From contig JBGSON010000032.1 in the NCBI GenBank assembly GCA_041739085.1, positions 16,712 to 80,711 on the forward strand: 64,000 bases of DNA, given 5' to 3'. The DNA comes from JBGSON01 sp041739085 (GTDB lineage: Bacteria; Patescibacteriota; Gracilibacteria; CAIRYL01). Below the pieces are notes generated by a model. The model saw only the letters and a list, made by a program, of their open reading frames with translations. It had not been told where the DNA came from and made no database searches. A program made the translations under genes and the position numbers. Shown one piece after another: positions 1 to 7,424 of the stretch (position 1 is the first letter of the stretch; each line of letters starts with the position of its first letter).

Positions 1-16
1 CGCTTTTTACTCTCAT
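1..16 (-). CDS. rplT: 50S ribosomal protein L20, 5' end only
   Basis: On the minus strand the edge of the window holds an ATG followed by codons for Arg-Val-Lys-Ser, matching the MRVK beginning of bacterial L20, a 23S rRNA binding and assembly protein. Its place directly after infC and rpmI on the same strand is the classic infC-rpmI-rplT order, and this is the main support. Everything after residue five is outside the window. Confidence 0.6.
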
Positions 17-40
17 ATGAAATGAAAAGAAATGATGGAA

Positions 41-259
41 TTAAAGATACGGGGCGATTATTTTCGCTTTTTTCGCGACTCCTTTGCTCACCATGAGCGG
101 CCTGTTCGCCGCTTTCTTCTGGCGCTTTGATTTCTGAAGGAGGAGGTGATTTTTTGAGGATTTCTGAACGATCCACTTCCCGCTCCCTGTTTTCGCAAAG
201 CGTTTTTTCGCAGCGGAGCTGCTTTTTATTTTACCGGTTTTTGGTGCGCCTCTGGCCAT
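41..259 (-). CDS. rpmI: 50S ribosomal protein L35
   Basis: The product has 72 residues, which is normal for L35, a small basic protein of the large ribosomal subunit. The sequence is rich in Lys and Arg and has the family landmarks SSSAAKKRF near residue 13, the NHLLLQKSKRQK segment near residue 37 and a C-terminal LMVSKGVAKKAK stretch. It lies 18 bases downstream of infC and just before rplT, so all three are probably one transcript from the promoter at 835-863. The N-terminus (MARGAPKTGK) is slightly longer than the usual MPKxKT start. Confidence 0.93.
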   Translation of the reverse strand: MARGAPKTGKIKSSSAAKKRFAKTGSGKWIVQKSSKNHLLLQKSKRQKKAANRPLMVSKGVAKKAKIIAPYL

Positions 260-277
260 GGGAAGAAAGGAAAAAGA

Positions 278-811
278 TTATTCTGATTTTTGATGCGCTG
301 ATGGTTTCAGTTCGACAATGATGTTCCTCCCCTGCTTTTTCGGGTCTTCATCGCATTTTGCGACATCTGCGAGAGATATTTTCATCTCCTCAATGCGCTT
401 CAGACCGATCTCAGGATGGGATGCTTCACGGCCTCGGAACTGGAGGATGATCTTTACCGAATGCTGTTTCTCAAGGAACTGGCGAGCTCTCACTACCCGG
501 ACCTGGAAATCATGATCCGAGATACGGATACCGAAACGGATTTCTTTCGTCTCGTGGGCTTTTGCAAGCCGTTTCTGCTTGTTCTCCACTTTCTTCTGGC
601 GGTAGAGATAGTGACCGAAGTCCATGATCCTGCACACCGGCGGTTCCGCTTTCGGAGAGACTTCTACCAGATCAAGCTGTCTTTCTCTCGCGATATGGAG
701 TGCCTCCTCGACCCCCATGACTCCGAGCTGGTTGTCATCTTCATCGACGACTCGGATTTTTGGGACGGTAATCTCTTCGTTTTTCCGGAGAGGTTTTTTT
801 GAAGACACCAA
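278..811 (-). CDS. infC: translation initiation factor IF-3
   Basis: IF-3 binds the 30S subunit, prevents premature 50S joining and proofreads start codon selection. The 177-residue product is full length. It has the N-domain pattern KNEEITVPKIRVVDEDDNQLG (residues 10-30) and the C-domain with KEIRFG and the IILQFRGRE segment. No ATG is available: the start is TTG at 809-811, with GTG as the next codon. Use of a rare start codon is typical of infC, because IF-3 discriminates against such codons and so limits its own synthesis. The promoter at 835-863 leaves a leader of only about 17 bases with no clear Shine-Dalgarno. First gene of infC-rpmI-rplT. Confidence 0.95.
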   Translation of the reverse strand: MVSSKKPLRKNEEITVPKIRVVDEDDNQLGVMGVEEALHIARERQLDLVEVSPKAEPPVCRIMDFGHYLYRQKKVENKQKRLAKAHETKEIRFGIRISDHDFQVRVVRARQFLEKQHSVKIILQFRGREASHPEIGLKRIEEMKISLADVAKCDEDPKKQGRNIIVELKPSAHQKSE

Positions 812-834
812 AAAAGTGGCAAAAGCGTGACGAG

Positions 835-863
835 ATTCTAATAGAGTTTTCGTAGTGAGTCAA
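835..863 (-). promoter_or_regulatory. sigma70-type promoter of infC-rpmI-rplT
   Basis: On the minus strand TTGACT (858-863) is followed after 17 bases by TAGAAT (835-840). The predicted transcript begins about 17 bases before the TTG start of infC. The opposite-facing promoter at 964-992 lies only 100 bases away. The AT-rich DNA between them contains imperfect inverted AAAACACAAAAG / CTTTGTGTTTT arms but no gene. Confidence 0.6.
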
Positions 864-963
864 ATGGAAAGAAGGAAAAAACAGAAAAGCCAAAACACAA
901 AAGAAAAAAACTATTTTGTTCCTTTCTTTTCTGCTTTGTGTTTTTTCTTTTCTCCTCTCAGAA

Positions 964-992
964 TTGAGTTTTTTATGAATTTTTGATACAAT
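964..992 (+). promoter_or_regulatory. sigma70-type promoter of the potassium channel gene
   Basis: TTGAGT (964-969), a 17-base spacer and TACAAT (987-992). Transcription should begin near 999, only about 15 bases before the ATG at 1014. The same TTGAGT/TACAAT pair occurs at 57734-57763. Confidence 0.55.
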
Positions 993-1013
993 CATACGAA
1001 ATGTTTATATTCA

Positions 1014-1778
1014 ATGATGAAAGTACACGAAGCCATATTATCGATCGACCATCAGGAACTCAGCGAACGGCACTTGGAAGCGCGAGAGGTACTCGAAGCA
1101 AGCCTTGCTGAAGTTTCTCCTGAGGATTTTGAGACAAGAGGAACGTATTATTACTATCTCCTGAGGATCGCCCTCCACGGCCACCTCCTCTTTGAAACAG
1201 AGATCGAGAAGCATTTCTATAAAAAAATGAGCGAGAATTTCGAAAAACAGGATTTTAAATACAACGAACTTCTCCGGAAAAATCCTGACGAGAAAGTGAT
1301 CATCTCACAGATGAACGCGTTCTACCGGCTTATTGGGAGGTATTTTACGATGCTTACGGCGATCTATGAGAAAAAAGGATATCACGAAGGGGAAGACAGA
1401 GCATATCTCGAAACCATGAAATATCGCCTCCGGTCCTATAAATCGCAAAAAAAATATTGGAAACAGTTCGGTTACACATTCTGGAATCTCACATCGCTCT
1501 ACGGTCTTTCGTTTGCCCGGTGGGGTATGAGTTGCGGCGTCGCGATCGTTTTCTATGCCTTCATTTTTCTCGTGAGCGGAGGTGTCGAGCGGGCTTCCGG
1601 GATCGCTTTCCACTGGTATGATTCGATCCACTTCTCGATCGCGACGTTCACGACTCTTGGATTTGGCGATGTCGTGCCGATCACTCTCTTCGCAAAGATC
1701 GTTGCCGATATTGAAGTGTTCAACGGATATCTCATGCTCGGCGTATTCATGGCGCTCGTTCAGAAAAGACTGCATTAG
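1014..1778 (+). CDS. two-TM potassium channel family protein
   Basis: The 254-residue product ends in an ion channel 2 module: a first membrane helix at about residues 168-190, a pore loop, the potassium selectivity filter TTLGFGD at about residue 213, and a second helix reaching the C-terminus. The first ~165 residues are charged, mostly helical and unrecognised, and probably form a cytoplasmic domain. Two ATGs lie in tandem (1014 and 1017); the first is taken. The gene has its own promoter and probably a near-leaderless mRNA. It ends in TAG. By family it should form a tetrameric K+ channel in the membrane; its gating signal is unknown. Confidence 0.8.
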   Translation: MMKVHEAILSIDHQELSERHLEAREVLEASLAEVSPEDFETRGTYYYYLLRIALHGHLLFETEIEKHFYKKMSENFEKQDFKYNELLRKNPDEKVIISQMNAFYRLIGRYFTMLTAIYEKKGYHEGEDRAYLETMKYRLRSYKSQKKYWKQFGYTFWNLTSLYGLSFARWGMSCGVAIVFYAFIFLVSGGVERASGIAFHWYDSIHFSIATFTTLGFGDVVPITLFAKIVADIEVFNGYLMLGVFMALVQKRLH

Positions 1779-1879
1779 TGTTGAAATGGAAGAAGATTAG
1801 TAAAACTTTCTGGCTTTCAACTTTCAAACTTTATTACCGTTTTTTTTTGTGCCACAATGGATTCCGCTACATTCAGAGC

Positions 1880-3175
1880 ATGAATAAGTTCTTCTTTTGC
1901 GGCATCGGGGGGATCGGGATGAGCGCACTTGCGCGATTCCTTCATGATGAGGGCCACGATGTTTTCGGGAGCGATTCGACGGATTCCCCGCTCCTTGCGG
2001 AGCTTCAAAAAGAGGGGATCCAGATCTTCTCTTCTCAATCAGCGGATAACCTTCCGGAGGGAGTAGAAGAACTCATCTTCAGCGAAGCGGTGCCGGCAAC
2101 AAATCCGGAAAGAGCGGAGGCTAAGAGAAGAGGGATCCCTCAAATGAGTTATTTCGGAAAACTCGGCGGGATCTCTCAGGAATATTTCACGATCTGCGTC
2201 GCCGGAACGCATGGAAAATCGACCACGACGGTCATGTCCGGACTTGCTCTCGAAAAAGCGGATTTCCGTCCGAATGTCCTCGTCGGGACAAAAGTCTTCG
2301 AATGGGGAAACCGCAACATGAAGCGCGGGAAGAGCAATATCCTCCTTGTTGAGGCATGCGAGTACCGGGAGTCGTTCCTCTATCTCCGGCCCGATATCAT
2401 CGTCCTCACGGCAATCGAACCGGACCATCTCGACTACTACGGAACAAAGGAAAAATATTTTCTCGGATTCAAAAAGTTCATCGAAAAACTCACCCGAGAG
2501 GGGGTCCTCATCGGTGATATCCACGATCCTGCGGTACGGGATCTTTCCCGATTTTCCAAAGGAAAGATGATCGATTCCTCTCCTTTTCTCGGTGAGGTCC
2601 CGCCTCTCCTCCTCAAGGGAGAGCACTACCGGGAGAACGCGTCGAAAGTGCTCGCGCTTTTCGAATCTCTCGATCTTGACCTCTCGGTGGCAAAGAAAGC
2701 GCTCATGGAATACCGCGGTGCATGGAGAAGATTTGAGCTGAAAGGAACATTCGACGGAATCCCGGTCATCGATGATTACGGTCATCATCCGACGGAGATA
2801 CGCGCGACACTCAAAGCGTTCAAAGAGACCTATCCGGCAAGGAGAAAGTGGGTTGTTTCCCAGCCGCATCAGTATTCTCGGACTGCGGATTTCCTCCATG
2901 AATTCGGGGACAGTTTTCAGGATGCGGACGAAGTCCTTATTCCAAATATTTATAAAGTGCGAGATTCGGACGAGGACTTGAAACGGGTTTCCCCCGAGAT
3001 CCTCGTGGAAACTGTGACAGCAAGTAAGACGCCGCCGGGAAGAGTCCGATACACTGAAGATTTCAAAAACACAGTCCGCATTCTCCGGGAAGAAACGCGA
3101 TCGGGGGATGTTATCCTTACGATCGGCGCGGGACCGGTCCATGAAGTCGGAGAGATGTTTTTATCTCGTGAGTAA
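1880..3175 (+). CDS. murC: UDP-N-acetylmuramate--L-alanine ligase
   Basis: MurC adds L-alanine to UDP-MurNAc using ATP, the first step in building the peptidoglycan stem peptide. The product of 431 residues begins MNKFFFCGIGGIGMSALA, the UDP-binding glycine motif of MurC. It has the ATP loop GTHGKSTT, the EACEYRESF segment, and DDYGHHPTE in the C-terminal ligase domain. Upstream in-frame codons (from 1778) encode unrelated sequence, so the ATG at 1880 is chosen. Mpl is the closest alternative, but YGHHPTE and the genomic presence of murF favour MurC. The 3' end overlaps the convergent gene by 15 bases. Confidence 0.93.
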   Translation: MNKFFFCGIGGIGMSALARFLHDEGHDVFGSDSTDSPLLAELQKEGIQIFSSQSADNLPEGVEELIFSEAVPATNPERAEAKRRGIPQMSYFGKLGGISQEYFTICVAGTHGKSTTTVMSGLALEKADFRPNVLVGTKVFEWGNRNMKRGKSNILLVEACEYRESFLYLRPDIIVLTAIEPDHLDYYGTKEKYFLGFKKFIEKLTREGVLIGDIHDPAVRDLSRFSKGKMIDSSPFLGEVPPLLLKGEHYRENASKVLALFESLDLDLSVAKKALMEYRGAWRRFELKGTFDGIPVIDDYGHHPTEIRATLKAFKETYPARRKWVVSQPHQYSRTADFLHEFGDSFQDADEVLIPNIYKVRDSDEDLKRVSPEILVETVTASKTPPGRVRYTEDFKNTVRILREETRSGDVILTIGAGPVHEVGEMFLSRE

Positions 3176-5878
3176 CGCATCTCCTTCCGCGTATTCCATT
3201 ACTTTGAGCGGCATATGTACACTAATGCAGTACTCGTGTTTCTTCGGAAACGAGTAATCTGTCGGGACGTCTAGGAGTTTTAAAAGATGAGATTCTGCCG
3301 CGTCAGAACACCACGTCTCTGGCTGAGACCAGAGGAGGACGTATTCTTTTTGATTTTCTTCATCGAGAATGCGACTTACTCCCGTGGGGAAAGGAGAAGA
3401 GAGCTCCAATGGCTCGACTGTTCTCAGGGGACGGGGGACATCTTCAAACGCCACCATTGATTCAGCACTCGTGCTTGCAGGATGTGTCCACTCGGCGAGG
3501 ATAGAAAGCCCATCTTCGATGAGCATGGAGTCGCTGAGTGAATAATCTCCATCTTGTTTGAATTCTATGGGGAGAATGAGGTTATAGGAACTATTTCTCC
3601 CGATATATCCGACAAAAGGGAGAACTCCCGCATGCTGAAAATTTTCCGGATGAGCAGAATATTCCCGTGCAAATTCCCAAAAGGAATTTCCGAGCTCGGC
3701 AAGCTCCGGAAGCTTCCTGCGATTTACCCGGACAATTTGTTTTGGGGAATTCCAGTTCATTACAAACCGGAGAAACCACTGGAATCTCCGGAGGACTTTC
3801 GCGGGATCAAGATTCAGATTTTTCGCAATGGAAGAAATCTCTTCCCGGGGAATATTCTGGAGATCACCGCAATTTTCCATGTCTGCGGCGAGTGATACGA
3901 ATTCATTTTCAAGATATTCGCTATATATCCCGAGTCCCAAAAACTGTTTTACATTCCGATATTTTGCCTGCACTTGTGTTTCACTTTTTCCCCAATCCCG
4001 GGCAAGGACAGAAATTCGACTGAGGACTTCTTCTTCCGAAAGACCTTGTTCTTCGAGGACAAGAATCCCCGTCAGCTCATCAAGCTGAGTTTCGGAATAA
4101 TAGAGTGTTTTCACATCAACGTCTGGAGATGGCCTCGTACTGCTGAGAGATGGACTTTCTGTTGAGCTCCCGCCCAGTAATCTCGATCGATCCCGGCATC
4201 CTTCATGTGGACCGAGAATGACGACATTTTTCATATCGCGAAAAACCACTCGTAAGACCATTTCAATACCTTTTGGATTATATAATGTAGTCTGAATTAA
4301 GAGTCCTTCTAATTCTCGTTTTTCTGCATCTGTGAATTTTTCTATATTATTCAGAAATAAGGAATAGAAAAAAGATGCCGGTCTTTTTCCAGAAATTTGG
4401 AGAGGAGTGGTCTGCCAACTCGAAAGAGAGTAGGGAGAAAGACGAAATAATTTTCCCCCATCATCGGAAGTTTCTTCCATGCAGAAAGATTGATGAGCTT
4501 TTAATTGTTTTGGATCCGAAGGAGGAGATACGAGTTCACGAAGTCTTGTTTCTTCACAACTCTCTATATGAACGGAAGAATTTTCATGAAAAATACGTTT
4601 TAAAACCATTTTAATACCTTTTGGATTATACAATTGATATCCTTTAATAAGCCCTTCAATCTCCGCCCTTTCCGCATCTGTGAATTTTTCTTTATTATTC
4701 AGAAACAAGGAATAGAAAAAAGATTTTGCGCCTTTCTCAGCAATTTGAAGAGGGGTGATACTCCAATTGGGAAGAGCATAAGGAGAGAAACGATAAGTTT
4801 CTTTCCCATCATCTGATGTCTCTTCCATACAGAAAGACTGATGAATCCTTAATTGTTCCGGATCCGAGGGGGGGGACACGAGTTCACGCAGCACTGATTC
4901 TGTATAGCTCTCTACATGAACGAAAGGATTTTCCTGAAAGATCTGTCTCAGAACCATTTCAATGCCTTTTTGGTTATATAAAGAATTGGAGTGTATCAAA
5001 CCTTCAATTTCTTGTTTTTCCGCATCTGAGAATTTTTCTTTACTTTCCTGAAACAAGGAATAGAAAAAAGATGCTGATCTTTTTCCGGCGATTTGAAGAG
5101 GGGTTTCCTTCCAACTCACAAGAGTATAGGGGGAAAGGCGAAATAGTTTTTTCCCATCATCGGATAGCTCTTCGATACAAAAAGAATTATGAATCTTTAA
5201 TTGTTCTGGATCCGAAGGAGGAGATACGAGCTCACGGAGCCTCGTTTCTTCATAACTCTCAATATGAACAGAAGAATCCTCCTGAAACACGCGGCGCAAA
5301 ACCAATTCAATGCCTTTTGGGTTATATAAAATATGGTGCTTTGTAAGCCCTTCAATTTCCATTTTTTCTGCATCTGGGAATTTTTCTTTACTCTTCCAAA
5401 ACAATGAATAGAAAAAAGACTCTGGTTTTTTCCCGTCTATTTGAAAAGAAGTATGATTCCAATTTGAAAGGGCATGGGGAGAAAATCTGAATGCGCCGTC
5501 CTCATTTTTTGTCACAAAAAGGCTCCATTCTTTTTTCCCGGATGCATCTTTTGGCTCTGCGGTCAGAGCACTGAGGATACTCTTTTCTGACATAAAAATG
5601 CTTTCTTTTCTTACGGATCGAAACTTCTTAAGGAATGCCATTCCTTTCAAAGGTCCTTCTGTGAGTTTCGCGCAGATTTCATTTATTTGAGCTTCCGTGA
5701 CATTCGTTTCCCCTTCCCCTTCCTGAAAAAGCATATCGATTACACTTCGCACTTCTTCAGAGACTTGTGCGATTTGTTCTTCCGAAAATGCTTTTTCCCT
5801 CAGTTTTTCTTCTCCTTCCCTGATCCAGAAATCAAAGAATTTTCGGGTCACCGGATATGTTGGCTCGGTTTCTGGCAT
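3161..5878 (-). CDS. 905-residue protein with four tandem ~115-residue repeats, function unknown
   Basis: I do not recognise this family. After an acidic helical N-terminus (about 1-125) come four diverged copies of a ~115-residue unit (about 130-565). Each carries FRxSPxxLxxW, a PxSFFYSLF motif, KF-DAE--E-EGL, LYN-KGIEMVLR, and a linker ELVSPPSDPEQL. The LYN-KGI motifs sit near residues 188, 301, 417 and 533. Then follow a Ser/Pro-rich linker (about 575-600), a helical region with SEEEVLSRI and PREEISSIAKNL, and a C-terminal domain of about 200 residues. No signal peptide or membrane segment is visible, so it is probably cytoplasmic. It has its own promoter (5898-5927) and overlaps murC tail to tail. 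Confidence 0.85.
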   Translation of the reverse strand: MPETEPTYPVTRKFFDFWIREGEEKLREKAFSEEQIAQVSEEVRSVIDMLFQEGEGETNVTEAQINEICAKLTEGPLKGMAFLKKFRSVRKESIFMSEKSILSALTAEPKDASGKKEWSLFVTKNEDGAFRFSPHALSNWNHTSFQIDGKKPESFFYSLFWKSKEKFPDAEKMEIEGLTKHHILYNPKGIELVLRRVFQEDSSVHIESYEETRLRELVSPPSDPEQLKIHNSFCIEELSDDGKKLFRLSPYTLVSWKETPLQIAGKRSASFFYSLFQESKEKFSDAEKQEIEGLIHSNSLYNQKGIEMVLRQIFQENPFVHVESYTESVLRELVSPPSDPEQLRIHQSFCMEETSDDGKETYRFSPYALPNWSITPLQIAEKGAKSFFYSLFLNNKEKFTDAERAEIEGLIKGYQLYNPKGIKMVLKRIFHENSSVHIESCEETRLRELVSPPSDPKQLKAHQSFCMEETSDDGGKLFRLSPYSLSSWQTTPLQISGKRPASFFYSLFLNNIEKFTDAEKRELEGLLIQTTLYNPKGIEMVLRVVFRDMKNVVILGPHEGCRDRSRLLGGSSTESPSLSSTRPSPDVDVKTLYYSETQLDELTGILVLEEQGLSEEEVLSRISVLARDWGKSETQVQAKYRNVKQFLGLGIYSEYLENEFVSLAADMENCGDLQNIPREEISSIAKNLNLDPAKVLRRFQWFLRFVMNWNSPKQIVRVNRRKLPELAELGNSFWEFAREYSAHPENFQHAGVLPFVGYIGRNSSYNLILPIEFKQDGDYSLSDSMLIEDGLSILAEWTHPASTSAESMVAFEDVPRPLRTVEPLELSSPFPTGVSRILDEENQKEYVLLWSQPETWCSDAAESHLLKLLDVPTDYSFPKKHEYCISVHMPLKVMEYAEGDALLTR

Positions 5879-5897
5879 TTAAAAAAAATGAAGACAT

Positions 5898-5927
5898 ATA
5901 TTATGCATCATAATAATAAATAGTCAA
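5898..5927 (-). promoter_or_regulatory. promoter of the four-repeat protein gene
   Basis: On the minus strand TTGACT (5922-5927), an 18-base spacer and TAATAT (5898-5903). The start codon at 5878 lies about 15 bases after the expected transcription start, so the leader is very short. The remaining intergenic DNA up to 6099 shows no other feature. Confidence 0.55.
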
Positions 5928-6099
5928 CAACACAATTTCTCGCATGCACACTTTGTATCCGTCAGGGATGGAGATTTTTGTGAGAAGGGAATGTGTTTTT
6001 TAATCCTCTGAAGATTTCTTGAGATAAAATGATCCTCGGAAAGGGATTTCTTCCGAACGATACATCAGTCCGTTCTCGCTGAAAAAGTTTCTTAAAGTT

Positions 6100-7041
6100 T
6101 TAATGAGTTTTCTGTTCCCACCAGTTCCAGAAAGCCGTCCCGATCATCCTCATTTTCCCTTCCGGCTGTGCTTCAATGATCTCGAGGGCGCCGTCGGCGG
6201 TTCGTAGTCCGACATCGCCACCGGACTTAAAAATGAGTTCTGATCCAGGGGGAATCGGATTCCCGGGACTCCAGTCCTTGATTTCGAGAAGTTTGATCCT
6301 TGTTCCGGTTTTCTTTGAATGAAAGAAGATCCCCGGCCAAATGAGGAGAGCCCTGTATTTCCGGAGGACCGATCCCATTGTTTCTTCATCGGGAGAAATC
6401 TCTCCGTCAGATTTCTTCAGTTTTTTACACGAGGTCGCTTCTCCTTCGTTCTGCCGGTCGGGGATGAATTTCTTTCCGGAGAGGATATCGTCGCAGAATC
6501 TGAGGAGCGCTTTCGCTCCTTCCTCTTTCATCTCGGAAAAGACTTCGATCGCGGTCTTCCCCATGATCTCGATGTCTTTTTCCACAAAGATGTCTCCGGA
6601 GTCGAGTGATTCTTTGATCTGAAATATCGAGAACCCGGAAATATCATCGCCATTGAGGATCGCACTCTGTACGGGCGAAGCGCCGCGGTATTTCGGGAGG
6701 AGAGAGAAGTGGATATTGAATGCCCCGAACTTCGGGAGTTCCAGGAAAGATTTCGGAAGGATCTTTCCGTACGAGACGACGACAAAAAGATCAGGATCAA
6801 AGTTCCGGAGTGCCTCATGCGCATTGGCGTCGAGTTTCTCCGGAGTAAGCACAGGGATCCTCAGTTCTTCCGCTTTCAATTTTACGGGGCTCGGAGTGAG
6901 GAACTGTTTCCTGCCCGAGGGTGCATCCGGATTCGTCACCACCGCAACAATTTCAAAAGAATCCCTTGGCATGAGTTTCATCAGAAAGTCAGCCGCAAGG
7001 TCCGGAGTCCCGAAAAAGATAATACGCTTCTTTTCGTCCAT
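6100..7041 (-). CDS. fmt: methionyl-tRNA formyltransferase
   Basis: Fmt transfers a formyl group from 10-formyl-THF to Met-tRNA(fMet) for translation initiation. The 313-residue product begins MDEKKRIIFFGTPDLAADFL, the usual N-terminus. It has the core catalytic segment FNIHFSLLPKYRGASPVQSAI near residue 115 and the SLDSGDIF motif, followed by the C-terminal OB-like domain (GTRIKLLEI, GALEIIEAQPEGK). An in-frame TTG four codons earlier (7053) is a less likely start. It is divergent from rbfA, another translation gene. Confidence 0.95.
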   Translation of the reverse strand: MDEKKRIIFFGTPDLAADFLMKLMPRDSFEIVAVVTNPDAPSGRKQFLTPSPVKLKAEELRIPVLTPEKLDANAHEALRNFDPDLFVVVSYGKILPKSFLELPKFGAFNIHFSLLPKYRGASPVQSAILNGDDISGFSIFQIKESLDSGDIFVEKDIEIMGKTAIEVFSEMKEEGAKALLRFCDDILSGKKFIPDRQNEGEATSCKKLKKSDGEISPDEETMGSVLRKYRALLIWPGIFFHSKKTGTRIKLLEIKDWSPGNPIPPGSELIFKSGGDVGLRTADGALEIIEAQPEGKMRMIGTAFWNWWEQKTH

Positions 7042-7092
7042 TGCTTTTTTCAAGGAGAAAAGGCATTCTCATTCTTGCTCTTTATCCTGGAA

Positions 7093-7401
7093 ATGTCGAG
7101 AAGAACTGATCAATTGGCTCATTCCATACAACGGGAAGTGGCGGAATGCATCCATGTCCTCTGCGAGGGGGAGGAATTCCCTTTCATCACCGTTGTGCGC
7201 TGCGAAGTGCTTGAAGACCTCTCACTCGCCCGGATTTATGTGTCTTCATTTGAAAATGGAGAAGAACTTGTCGCCTATCTCACGAAAAGAAAAGGATATA
7301 TTCAGAAAAAAATCTCACCTCGTTTATCATTAAAAAAGATACCGGCGCTTGAGTTTCGTCTGCACGATGGAAACTTTTCTCCTCCTCCTTCGTTATTATA
7401 A
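7093..7401 (+). CDS. rbfA: ribosome-binding factor A
   Basis: RbfA binds the 30S subunit during late 16S rRNA maturation. The 102-residue product has the KH-like pattern of the family: RRTDQLAHSIQREVAECI at the N-terminus, FITVVRCEVLEDLSLARIYVS in the middle and YIQKKISPRLSLKKIPALEFRLHDG near the end. The frame is open much further upstream, but homology starts at the ATG at 7093. The fmt gene diverges on the other strand. The gene ends 23 bases before the SLH protein. Confidence 0.88.
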   Translation: MSRRTDQLAHSIQREVAECIHVLCEGEEFPFITVVRCEVLEDLSLARIYVSSFENGEELVAYLTKRKGYIQKKISPRLSLKKIPALEFRLHDGNFSPPPSLL

Positions 7402-7424
7402 TAAAGACATTTTTTCCCCCACGT

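Noticed and set aside
741..995. Minus-strand 84-codon frame upstream of infC
   Set aside because: It covers the infC promoter and A/T-rich arms and overlaps infC in another frame; composition is non-coding.
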